From IMG/VR virus record IMGVR_UViG_3300044796_000662, positions 124,001 to 188,000 of that record: DNA of 64,000 nt; one strand, 5' to 3'. The stretch's first letter is position 1; each line of letters starts with the position of its first letter. The notes under the pieces are model-generated. The model was not told the DNA's origin and ran no database searches. It saw nothing but the letters and a program-made list of their open reading frames with translations. Positions 1-8,900 of the stretch are shown here, one piece after another. This DNA is from a virus. Made by a program: the position numbers and the translations under genes.

Positions 1-759
1 GCCCACGACACTGAACGTACCGGAGAGCGGGACACCGATGTCCGTGACAGCGCTGGCCCAAGACCCGCCCGGAACTGACGCGGAGAACTGGCTCGTTGGC
101 GTCAACGGGAACGTCCCATTGTTGCCCGCGTGCACTGAATCGTAGACGGTGATGTTCCAGCCGTAGTAGTTCAGCCAGTTCGAACCGAGGTTGATGCCCT
201 GGATCAGGACGTTCGGACCACCGGCCACGATGGACATGGCGGTGCCGCTCGTCTCCTGAGCCAGCATCCGGATCACCTGATCGAGCAGGTTTTGGAGCGT
301 ACCGGCGCCCGTGTTCAAGCTCGGGGCGAGACCGTCCACGAACGCCACGTCGAGAGACGACGCACCGATCGCGCTCATGCCCTGTGTACCAGTCGGGGAA
401 CCGAGCTGCGTGATCAAGTTCTCAAGCAGCGCTTGGAGTGTGCCACCCGTGACCGTGTTGCTGTTTGCGAGAGTTGCGGTCGTCGGGCTCGTACCGCTGA
501 TCCTGTCCGCAGCGGAGTGCAGACGGGTCAGGTTGGTCAGGTCCGTGATGAACTTCGTGAGCTGCGCCCCGACGTTCGTTGCGGGGTTCGTGGTCCCGTC
601 CAACCAAGGGCCGTCACCGACCCAAGAGACCTGGCTCGCAAGAGCAGCTCCACCACCGCCGCCGCTGGGGGCGAGGAGTGCCGAAGCCGGAACCGTGCCG
701 ACCGAGAGCTTGCCCGGCCCCGGGTTGACCGAGGAAAGGGGGTCAGAAGTGGACGGCAT
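1..759 (-). CDS. Virion/tail-fibre-like protein, 3' end beyond window
   Basis: An open frame of 253 codons begins at an ATG on 757-759 and stays open to the window edge, so the C-terminus is missing. The start overlaps the stop of the upstream 1015-residue gene by one base (TAATG), which implies translational coupling. The N-terminus is rich in Gly, Ser and Pro, with a glycine run near residue 34. Helical stretches such as GGTLQALLENLITQLG near residue 107 look like short trimerisation segments. The visible end becomes beta-rich (AGNNGTFPLT, then LSGTFSV) and resembles the start of modules seen in the upstream genes. It is probably a fibre or baseplate appendage protein, inferred from position and composition; the family is not recognised. 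Confidence 0.7.
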   Translation of the reverse strand, partial: MPSTSDPLSSVNPGPGKLSVGTVPASALLAPSGGGGGAALASQVSWVGDGPWLDGTTNPATNVGAQLTKFITDLTNLTRLHSAADRISGTSPTTATLANSNTVTGGTLQALLENLITQLGSPTGTQGMSAIGASSLDVAFVDGLAPSLNTGAGTLQNLLDQVIRMLAQETSGTAMSIVAGGPNVLIQGINLGSNWLNYYGWNITVYDSVHAGNNGTFPLTPTSQFSASVPGGSWASAVTDIGVPLSGTFSVVG

Positions 760-3700
760 TACGTATTCCTCTTGGTGAGCAAGTTGCCCTTGATTCGGAA
801 GATGCTCGCGGTAGTCGTGTTCAAGGCAAGGTTGCTCTCGAAGTAGACCCCGTTGTCCTCGTCGAACACAGCCCAGCGGATGAGAAGAATCAGCACGAGC
901 TGACCCTTGTGTCCGTACGCCGATGCCGTGGGCAGCTCAGCGAGGATCGGCTGGATGACCTTGTGCTTGATCGGGTCCGACAGATCTTGAGCGAAGGCGT
1001 TCGGAACGTACCCAGATGGCACGCTCTTGAAGAACGTGCGCCCCTCTGCGTCGATGTCCGAGCCAGACGCGCGGTTGAACGTGACCGCTTCAGGGTCAGG
1101 CGTGAAGGGGACGAACACGGGCAGCCTGAGCATGCCGGTCGTCGCGTTGAAGTCCGCGATCGAGATAGCCGACCTGGAGTTCAACTCGTGCTCGCCCGTG
1201 TACGAGCCGCCCGAGGTGTTGTAGATGCCGCCCGTTTGCACGTAGGCCGTGGGGAACGGGTAGCCCACATCTTCCGAGGCAGGTCCCTGCGTCAGCGTGT
1301 AGAGCGACGGAGAGATGTACCGGGGAATGACCGTCTGCGTCGTCCCGATGATCGAATCGCGCCCTGTCTGCGGAGCCCGGGTCTCGTACCAGACGATCAG
1401 CTCGACTGCGGTAGGCGCAGCCGGTACCGGGCGAAGCGCCGAGTAGGAGTAGCTGAGGGTGTCCCCCGAAACCGTCCAGTCAGCCGTGTTCGTGAAGGTG
1501 GCGATGCGCCCCGTGGCGTCGAGCGTCACGGAACCTGCGATGGGCGTACCGTTCTTCTGGATCGACGTAGGAATGGCCGAAGCGCGTTCCGGGATACGGA
1601 AGGAGATCCCGTTCATCGTCCAGGAGATCGATCCGCTGTTCGCGTCAGGGAAGACGCCTCCAGAGTTCGTGATCTGAACCGACGTAGGCGACAACCATGC
1701 CGCGATCGGGAAGGAGCCGTTGTTGCCACCGTTCGCTGCCCCCGAGAAGAGAATGCGCTGGCCCACCATCTCGGGCACCATCGCCGTCAGACCTGTGATG
1801 GTCACGAGGGGCGAAGAGAACGCTGAGATCGTGGCCGCAGCGCCAGAACCCGTCAGGGCGTTCTGCGTCGCAATCGCGATCGAAGAGGTCGTGTACTGGA
1901 TCTGCGCTTCACGGTGCGTGTTGTCGATCGACTCGTTCGCGTAGGCGCTGAAGTTGTACGGCGTCCCCGAGGGGATCGCCTGCACGACCTGGAAGCTCGA
2001 CGAACCGTAGTTGTTGGTCGGCGTGCGCGTCAGACCGTTGCCGGTCGGGTAGCCCACGAGGATGTCGAGATACAGGGTCTCGTTTGAGATGCCCGTACCC
2101 GTCAGAGCGTCGAAGGTAACCGACAGGGCTGTGATGGGGATCACGCCCGTGTTCAAGACCTGTGTGATGTGGTTCTTGGCGTAAACGGTCTTCTTGCCGC
2201 TGGCGGAGCCGATGAAGAGACCCCCAAGAACGTCGTACGCGATGGCGTTGGCACCGGACGTCGCCGCCCAGTTGAACGCCGAGTACGGGTAGATCGCCAG
2301 AGACGTGAAGTCGATCGTGACCGTCGAGTTGGCCCAGCCGCCGCCCGGAACCGGGATGGCAACCGTGATGACCTCCAAGATAGGACGATCCGAGAACGTC
2401 CTCCTGGCCGCGTCGAAGGTACCGATGAGAGGGCCGGTACCATCCGAGGGGAACGGTCCAATCTCGTCACCCCAGAGCACCGTGGCGCCGTTCGAAGTGC
2501 CAGCGTACGTGTTCGTGAACCACTCTGTCGTCAGAGCGTTGTCGAACAGGTACGTCATGTTCTTCTCAAGCAGCTCGGCGTAGTTCCAGCCGACCGGAGA
2601 CACGCCCATCCGAAGATCGACGACGTCACGCGACACGATGACGTCCGAAAGCAGGCCGTCAGGACGATCCGAAGCAGCGGGCGAGACCTGGCCACCGTTC
2701 TGGTTGGTCGTGCGAGCGAAGCCGCTGGAGTTGCGGCGGAAGACTGCCATGAGCGGAATGGCGTACATGTAGCCATCCACCGTGCCGAGCGTGTTGGCGG
2801 GGTTGCCGTCGCCCGCGATCCACAAGCCGGGGTCCCCAGCGCCGCCCGCGTTCGAGTAGGTGAACAGCGTGGTCACACCGTCCGGAGCCGTAGAGACCGC
2901 CGGAACCGAGTTGGCGACCATCGTGGGGTCGTCCATCCCGTAGGGGTACGAGTAAACGTCGATCCCCGGGACGACGCGGAGGCGGTACTGGATCTGAACG
3001 CGCTTGGTGGTCTCAGCCCCGACGTTCGCGTTCAGGATGTCGTCCGCGAAGTTGAGGGACATGTCCTGCGCGGGGTCAAGCTTGACGTTGCCGTACTCCC
3101 AGATGCGGCCCGCGGGGCTCTTGCCCACCGTGCTAGGAGCCGCAGAGAGCAAGCAGCGCCACACTTCGAGGATGACGACGTCCGTACGGTTCACGCCAGC
3201 GCCCGCAGGCGGGGCCGGCATGACGAGCTGGTTCAGCCCATGCGCGGGGGGAGACCCGGCGAGGTTCGTGTTCGAGACGTTCAGAATCCAACCGTTGACC
3301 TGCGCGATGAGGTTGTTCGGGATCTGGATGGTGTTCGGGGCTCCAAAGAGAGCCGTTGCGCTTCCGGAGGGCGTGCCCGTATAGGCCGAGGTCAGGACGA
3401 TCGCGGTACCCGTAACGGAAAGCACCTTGTAGTTGACGCCCGCCTGGGACGAGAACGAGATGATGTCACCAGCGAAAAGAAAGCCCGTCTGCGAGACAGA
3501 CGCCGTGACCGAGGTGCTGGCGGAGACCGTGAACGTGCCAGAGAGGCTGCCCGCCGCAGTTCCGACGAAGATCGCCGTCGTGGGGTTGGACGAGCCTGTG
3601 AAGTCGTCCGAGATCCACCCCGAGGGCATGGCAGCACGGACGCCAGCTTCGGCGCTGCCGCCGTCGATGTCTTGCTGAAGATTCAGTTCGACATCGAGGA

Positions 3701-3806
3701 GCGGCTTGCCCGCCTGCGTGACCACCGTCTCCCAGTTGCGAGACGTGGGATCGAGGTAGCCGCTGACCGCAGGGCCATAGTTCTTGGTAACGTCGGGGAA
3801 AGTCAT
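759..3806 (-). CDS. Large virion structural protein (baseplate/tail appendage), 1015 aa
   Basis: The N-terminal 45 residues (GYLDPTSRNWETVVTQAGKP, then LLDVELNLQQDI) look like a virion attachment domain. The rest is beta-rich. Residues about 84-156 form a module (GTFTVSAS, then SSQAGVNYKV and LTSAYTGT) that closely matches residues 702-771 of the tail sheath. Residues about 652-731 form a second module (AFSSPLVTITGLT, then GGNNGSFPIAAW) that matches the first module of the 771-residue fibre protein. Residues about 730-790 (NGTPIAGSVTLD, then LSYSYSALRP) resemble another repeated virion motif. Its 3' end overlaps the next gene by one base. The role as an appendage or baseplate-attached structural protein is inferred; no enzymatic motif is visible. 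Confidence 0.8.
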   Translation of the reverse strand: MTFPDVTKNYGPAVSGYLDPTSRNWETVVTQAGKPLLDVELNLQQDIDGGSAEAGVRAAMPSGWISDDFTGSSNPTTAIFVGTAAGSLSGTFTVSASTSVTASVSQTGFLFAGDIISFSSQAGVNYKVLSVTGTAIVLTSAYTGTPSGSATALFGAPNTIQIPNNLIAQVNGWILNVSNTNLAGSPPAHGLNQLVMPAPPAGAGVNRTDVVILEVWRCLLSAAPSTVGKSPAGRIWEYGNVKLDPAQDMSLNFADDILNANVGAETTKRVQIQYRLRVVPGIDVYSYPYGMDDPTMVANSVPAVSTAPDGVTTLFTYSNAGGAGDPGLWIAGDGNPANTLGTVDGYMYAIPLMAVFRRNSSGFARTTNQNGGQVSPAASDRPDGLLSDVIVSRDVVDLRMGVSPVGWNYAELLEKNMTYLFDNALTTEWFTNTYAGTSNGATVLWGDEIGPFPSDGTGPLIGTFDAARRTFSDRPILEVITVAIPVPGGGWANSTVTIDFTSLAIYPYSAFNWAATSGANAIAYDVLGGLFIGSASGKKTVYAKNHITQVLNTGVIPITALSVTFDALTGTGISNETLYLDILVGYPTGNGLTRTPTNNYGSSSFQVVQAIPSGTPYNFSAYANESIDNTHREAQIQYTTSSIAIATQNALTGSGAAATISAFSSPLVTITGLTAMVPEMVGQRILFSGAANGGNNGSFPIAAWLSPTSVQITNSGGVFPDANSGSISWTMNGISFRIPERASAIPTSIQKNGTPIAGSVTLDATGRIATFTNTADWTVSGDTLSYSYSALRPVPAAPTAVELIVWYETRAPQTGRDSIIGTTQTVIPRYISPSLYTLTQGPASEDVGYPFPTAYVQTGGIYNTSGGSYTGEHELNSRSAISIADFNATTGMLRLPVFVPFTPDPEAVTFNRASGSDIDAEGRTFFKSVPSGYVPNAFAQDLSDPIKHKVIQPILAELPTASAYGHKGQLVLILLIRWAVFDEDNGVYFESNLALNTTTASIFRIKGNLLTKRNT
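1614..1853 (-). repeat. 'NNG[ST]F' beta module in the 1015-aa protein
   Basis: This encodes residues about 652-731. The pattern is SAFSSPLVTITGLT, VGQRILFSG, GGNNGSFPI, then PTSVQITNSGG. The same pattern occurs at 14733-14963 in the 771-residue fibre gene. It is an intragenic protein module, not a DNA repeat, because the nucleotide identity looks modest. Confidence 0.65.
3339..3557 (-). repeat. 'SQAG/AYTGT' beta module shared with tail sheath
   Basis: This encodes residues about 84-156 of the 1015-residue protein. Alternating matches to sheath residues 702-771 run through the whole stretch: GTF-V-AS, SQ-G, F-G--I-F-SQAG, Y-V--V, LT-AYTGT and TA-FG. The other copy lies at 58560-58769. Confidence 0.7.
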
Positions 3807-3822
3807 CTGACGCTCCGTACCC

Positions 3823-4458
3823 TCAGAAGGTCAAACGCCACACGATCGTGAGCGTCGAGGTCGCTGGCTTGTTGATGACCGGAAAGGTCAGGTAATTGAC
3901 CAGCGTCTCGAACTCCGTGAGGTCCACCGTGGGGTCATAGGACCCGTTTGGGGGTGACACGGGGTTGCGGACGTTGAGGTTCGACGAGACGTTGCCCCCG
4001 ATGAGCCCCATCTCGACGAGCGGTCCAACCGCCTCCGACTCTGCGAAGGTCGTCGTGAAGTCCACAACGTTCGTCGGAATAGCGACCGGAATGCCCCCAG
4101 CGTTGATGAACTGCGTGTTGGCAAAGGTCTTGCGCGCAAGCTCCGAGTAGAGGGCGCGCTGAGTGTTCGTGGGCGCCGGAGGGGTCATCGGGTTCCACCC
4201 GATGTCACCCGTGCCCATGGCCAGGCAGAAGATGCCGTTCGGCGGCTCGGCGTTGTCCTTCATCAACCGAGCGATGAGGATCGACGCATCAAGAACGACG
4301 AGGTTGTACCGATGGTCCTGGACTTCGCCCGTCTTCGCGTCCCGCAGAGTGATGAAGACCTCGCCCTTGATCTTGCGGCGAAGGTTCTCCTCGAACTTGG
4401 GACTGAACGCGAATCGGAAGGCGTTGGCCGTACGTCGAAAAGCCTCGCCGATCTTCAT
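3823..4458 (-). CDS. Small virion/fibre-associated protein, about 211 aa
   Basis: Two in-frame ATGs lie at 4464 and 4458. GAGGAG sits directly against the first and six bases before the second, so I chose the second (MKIGEAFRR). The N-terminal 45 residues are basic and helical. The central stretch AMGTGDIGWN, then PTNTQRALYSELAR, has the GTG...P...T..L..E..R pattern common in small phage virion proteins encoded among fibre genes. The 174-residue protein upstream at 18412 has a comparable pattern. The C-terminus is beta-rich (ATSTLTIVWRLTF). The exact role is unknown. A stem-loop and a promoter-like element precede it, so it may start its own transcript. Confidence 0.75.
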   Translation of the reverse strand: MKIGEAFRRTANAFRFAFSPKFEENLRRKIKGEVFITLRDAKTGEVQDHRYNLVVLDASILIARLMKDNAEPPNGIFCLAMGTGDIGWNPMTPPAPTNTQRALYSELARKTFANTQFINAGGIPVAIPTNVVDFTTTFAESEAVGPLVEMGLIGGNVSSNLNVRNPVSPPNGSYDPTVDLTEFETLVNYLTFPVINKPATSTLTIVWRLTF

Positions 4459-4466
4459 GTGCATCT

Positions 4467-4484
4467 CCTCGGGTTCATCCGAGG
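4467..4484. other. Stem-loop upstream of the 211-aa gene
   Basis: A 6-base perfect inverted repeat CCTCGG/CCGAGG with a 6-base loop lies in the 42-base gap between two genes. There is no T-run after it on the minus strand, so it is not a convincing terminator. It partly overlaps the ribosome binding site of the following gene and could affect its translation. Confidence 0.4.
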
Positions 4485-4485
4485 G

Positions 4486-4500
4486 GCTGTATAAGAAGCC
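4486..4500 (-). promoter_or_regulatory. Candidate late-promoter-like element
   Basis: On the minus strand the gap reads GGCTTCTTATACAGC about 30 bases before the start codon. It resembles elements at 18953 and 26033, also in short gaps 25-30 bases before a start codon. The shared core is roughly TTCTtTTATnnnG. The promoter role is inferred by analogy with phage late promoters that have only a -10-like box. Confidence 0.3.
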
Positions 4501-4506
4501 TAGCGG

Positions 4507-5949
4507 CTAAGGCCCTACAGTGAGGGTGGCGGAGAGAGTAGAACCTCCCTGCATAGCCGTCTGTCCCGCTGCCTTGATGCTCGCCTCAGCTTCCACGGTC
4601 GCCATGGCCGTGTCGATGACCGCACTGACCGGCAGGGTGAACATGCTGGAACCGGCCACAATCGAGGCGTGCAGGCCGATTGTGTGCGTCATCGTCGCAG
4701 ACATCGTCGATTCACCGACGAGCTTGAACGATAGCACGAGGACGTTCTCGGACGGTACGGACGGGATCGGCGAGAGGTTGTTCGCCGTGATGAAGAGCAC
4801 GGGCGTGATCGGAACGGTAGATGGGGGCGGCGGCATGGGTAGCGCTGCCGCAGGGGGTGGCCGGTAGGTCAGGAAGGCCAGATTGTTCAGGAGTGCGACG
4901 TAGGTCAGGTTCCAGGTGGAGCCCTGGATGAGGGCGACCGCCATCCCATCAGTGGCGCCCTGGTAGGTGTCAAGCCTATTGTCCAGGACATTGGTCTGCG
5001 CGACGGTCATGCGCGGGAACGGAGCCCAGAGGCTCGCCCCAGCGGGACCAAGGACGCTCCCAACCGGACTCCCCCGCCCGAAGGTATAGAGCGGGATGGG
5101 GTCAATCGGCTGCGGAGGCGTGTACGTGTCGAAGGCGGTCGTGCAAACGTCCACCTCCTCAACCTGGATGATCGAGTTCGCCGCAGAGGTGTTGAGCGCA
5201 GGCGAGAAGAATACGAGCCCGTTGGGGTTGCCGAAGACGCTGTCCTTGACCTCCCCCGTAAACTCCTGGAACTGCATCAGGATCGGGTTGGGGGTTTCCT
5301 GCACCCAGGTGAACGGCACGGTGCTTGGGACGATCGGCTGACCATTCACGGAACGGATGGAGGCCGAGATCGTCGCCTGATAGACCCCGTCCGTGTGCAT
5401 CGGCGTCGAAAGCACAAGGGCGACCGAGAGGGTGTTGGTCGGCTGCTCGGGCGTGACCGACACAATCGTGAAGGCGTTGCCGAACATGTCCTCGACTTGG
5501 TAGTTGAGGGTGTCGTTCAGCGCCGAGTTGTTGAGCATCGGCTGCGCGAAGACGATGCGAACCTTCGTCGTCGAGACCGCAACAGGCGTCATGGTCGCCG
5601 GGATGGCGTTGCCCATGAACGTGACGGTGTTGAGCGAAGGGTCGAGCGGCTGGTTGAAGTAGCCGCGCGACAGAGCAATCGTGCACGTGTACAGAACGTT
5701 GGATTGCTGCGTCGTTTCGAGACGGACGGCGGCCGCCGTGTACTCGTAGACGTTGAGGACTGTCAGCCCCGGGATCGAGAAGTTGGCGGGGGTGAGGTTC
5801 GGACCGTACGTGAAGTCGAGCAGGTCGTTGAAGGTGATCTCGGCCGAGAAGTCCGAGAGGGACTGCGCAGAGATCGCCCCAAAGGGGCCCAGGGCACCAC
5901 CGTAAGGTGAGCCGCTGAAGAGGTCGCTGCCGTAGTTGCCCTGAGCCAT
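4507..5949 (-). CDS. Virion structural protein with Ig-like repeats, 480 aa
   Basis: The N-terminus has the Tyr/Gly motif YGSDLFSGSPYGGALGPFG, a pattern also present at the start of the 711-residue protein (YGLDTYGTAPY). Residues about 30-125 and 125-220 are two beta-sandwich units of bacterial Ig-like character. Their signature lines are VAVSTTKVRIVFAQPM and the following NTLSVALVLSTPM. A proline-rich linker follows (RPPPAAALPMPPPPS, near residue 365). The C-terminal 80 residues are Ala/Thr/Ser-rich with repeated MSATMTHT and TLSATLTVGP. It sits 10 bases after the 1389-residue gene. It is probably a fibre or appendage subunit. Confidence 0.75.
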   Translation of the reverse strand: MAQGNYGSDLFSGSPYGGALGPFGAISAQSLSDFSAEITFNDLLDFTYGPNLTPANFSIPGLTVLNVYEYTAAAVRLETTQQSNVLYTCTIALSRGYFNQPLDPSLNTVTFMGNAIPATMTPVAVSTTKVRIVFAQPMLNNSALNDTLNYQVEDMFGNAFTIVSVTPEQPTNTLSVALVLSTPMHTDGVYQATISASIRSVNGQPIVPSTVPFTWVQETPNPILMQFQEFTGEVKDSVFGNPNGLVFFSPALNTSAANSIIQVEEVDVCTTAFDTYTPPQPIDPIPLYTFGRGSPVGSVLGPAGASLWAPFPRMTVAQTNVLDNRLDTYQGATDGMAVALIQGSTWNLTYVALLNNLAFLTYRPPPAAALPMPPPPSTVPITPVLFITANNLSPIPSVPSENVLVLSFKLVGESTMSATMTHTIGLHASIVAGSSMFTLPVSAVIDTAMATVEAEASIKAAGQTAMQGGSTLSATLTVGP

Positions 5950-5958
5950 GCCTGCCCT

Positions 5959-8900
5959 TTAGGAGTCGATGAAGACGCTAACGCTGCCCTGCGTTGGGTC
6001 GCGCACGAGCCGGTACGAGTGGTAGTTGCCGTCGAGGAAGTCGAAGCGCCGGCCGCCCACGATCTTGTTCGTCTTCTGGTCGAAGACAAGGACGTAGCGC
6101 TCGCCGATGGGGCTCGTGATGAACCCAAGCGAGATGGTCATGCCAGGAGCGCTCATACCGAAGCGCACCTGCGAGTCCCCAAGGCCCAGGCTCGCGTCGC
6201 TCAAGAGCTTGAGCCGGTACGTGACCTGCGTCACAAGACCCACGGCGTCGGGAAGCGGCGTCGGGTTGCTGTAGGCCGTGATCGTTCCCGTGCTGTCCGT
6301 ACCGTACGTCAGGACGTTGTTGAAGACAGAGCGGCTGACGTGCGTGGGGTCCTGCGCGTAGTAGGTCCAGGGGGTGATCGCGGTGGTGTCCGACTCTGGC
6401 AGCGTGTTCGCATCGTACGTGAGGCACTCGGTCTTCTGGTAGTAGATCGTGCCCAGGTCGTGCAGCCAGTCGTCGAAGTCCGCGATGAGGTTCGGCACGC
6501 CCGTGTCCCTCTCGATGACCGAGAGCGAGTTGTACAGTACCTCGTCCGGAACAACGAGCTTGGTCTCGTACGCCGCGTCGTTCAAGACGAAGGACTGCGT
6601 GTTCAAGACGTCCGCGATGTTGTTGAGCGATGCAACCGGAACGTTGACGACCGTGGGGGTGTTGACCTCGAACGTCTGCGTGCTCGGGACAAGCGGCGTG
6701 CCCTCGTTGAGAAGCGTGTACGCCACGAGGTCCGGGTTCGTGAGGAAGTCCGGGTACAGCTCTGGTGGGATGCCCTCCGATTCGCTCCAGAAATCCGTCA
6801 AGGTGTGCGGAAGCGTTGTCAGGTGACGCTCGTAGCTCGCCATGACATTGCGCTGGTTGAGCACCTGGTGGGGCGGCACGATCCGAAGGGAGGTCGGCGC
6901 CCGCGTGATGCCGTAGCGCACGAAGCTCCACACCGTCTGCGAGATGTTGGTCGGATCGAAGGCGCCCCATGCGATGCCAGGGAGCGCGTTGTTGATGATC
7001 CGCAGGACGCCCACGGTGCTCGGCGGCAGGTCAACGTCGTTGTAGCCGATGTAGATGATCGGCTGCGCGTTTGTGCTGTCGAGAAGAACGGACACTCCGC
7101 CGCCCGGGTCACGCACGATGCGGTAGCGGTGTGCGGTCTGCCAGTTGGTCTGCGCAGGGATGCGGTAGCCCACCACGGAGGGGCCCGCGGGGAAAGACGT
7201 GGAGATCGTGAGCGATGTCGAGAGCACGCCCGTGATCGTGTAGGTACCCTTGTTGGGTCCCACGTCGATGACGAGGTAGTCCCCGATCGAGACTCCCGCT
7301 GCAACGAAGTTCGCAGCTCCATCCCCGAGCGCGTTGTTGGCGATGGCCGCCTCGGTCCCGCTAGTCTTGAGCGGCAGGTGGTACCCCGTCAGAGCGTTCG
7401 GATCGTAGCCCCGCCAGATACCCACGTAGGTCTGGAACGAGGACAACACACGCCACGCATTGCAGTAGCTCCAATCGACAACGGACAGTGCCCCGTTCGT
7501 CGCCGGCGTCGAAGAGCCGAAGGTGACAACGCCCGTCTGTGTACCGCCAGGCACGTGGAACGAAGAGTATGGCTCGGTACCGATAAAGACCGAGTCGATG
7601 AAGAGCGAGACGAGGTTACCTCCCGTGCTCTTGACGATGCGGTACGTGTGGGCTTGCCCGTCATCCCAGTTGAACGGGAAGCTGACGAGAGCTGTACCGT
7701 CCGAGTGGAGCGTCACGTTCAGGACGCCACTGAGCTTCGTGAACATCACGCCGACGCTTCTCGCGCCGTCGTAGACCTCCGCATCGACGCCGCAGAAGTG
7801 AGTCGTGGTATCGGCAGTGTACGAGTGCACAAGCACCCGGAACTCCAGCATGTAGTCGTAGTTCGGGGACACGACACGAACCGGCGTGCTCGTGGCGTCC
7901 AGGATCGGGGCGTTGTCGTCGATGTAGTAAACGAGGCCGTCCGTCACGCTCGTGTCCGTGATGCGCAAGATGCGGCCGACCATGTGCGCGGTCTGCCCGC
8001 CCGTAGCCGTCCACGTGTACGGCGTAAACTCGTCTGGCGTCGCGCGGCCGCCGTAGCTCAGCTTCGGAGCAGCCGTATCCGAGAGGAAGCAAAGTTGCGT
8101 CAGACGGTCGCCGTCATCGACTGCGGCCATGACCGCGTTCGGCGTGATACCGTGCGTGAAGGTGCGGAGCTGCACGTTCACATCGAGGACAACGTCAGAG
8201 GAAGCGGCAAGTAGCGGCTCGATGCGGTCGAAGCCCTTGAAGTCTCCGCCCACGAGGCCGAGAGCCGATTCCGAGGCTTGGGTCGTTGCGCTCGTCGAGT
8301 CGAGCAAGAGGGGGTACTTGTTGTTGAGGATCGTCTCCGTGCCACCCGAGCCGATCGGCGTCCACGGCTGCGAAGCTTGCTCAGGGACGGTGTTCGCTTC
8401 GTAGTTGACGAAGATCGACGGCGCTGTCTGTTGGGGGTTGGTCGGAAGGATGTCGTAGAGCACGAACTCCCAATCCGATGTGTTCGCCGACTCACGCGAG
8501 AGCGAACCCCAGAAGGCCCCCTCGACCTCGTTGAACGGAGCCGACAGCTCTTCGAGGAACGGCGCCTGTGTTTCGAGGATCTGCAAAGTCGGCGTGACGT
8601 TGCCGTCGATATAGAGGCCCACGGTTCCGGTCAAGCTGCGGAAGATGCGATAGCTGTGGACGACCGTCCAATCGAAAGCGACAGGTGCGCCCGTGGGGTT
8701 GCCTCCCGAGTCGAGACCGCCAGACCACGAGGCGATGACCGAGGGGTCGTTGCCGCCACCTTGGACAAGGAACCCGATCATCATCGAGCCGCCGTTGTTC
8801 AGGTAGCCTACGACGATGGCATGCTCTTCGTCCGAGTACCCCGCTGCGATGCCCGTGAAGACTCCTTCGGTCGTGGGCGCCGCTGTGATGTACATGCGCC

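Noticed and set aside
2169-3851. Long plus-strand open frames opposite other structural genes, such as this one and those at 6019-8214, 15618-17957, 18983-21184, 35222-37333, 47509-49536 and 53246-55069
   Set aside because: All have Arg/Asp/Val-rich shadow composition, no plausible spacing to each other and no domains.
4467-4484. Intrinsic terminator after the 480-residue gene
   Set aside because: The stem is only 6 bases and no T-run follows on the minus strand.
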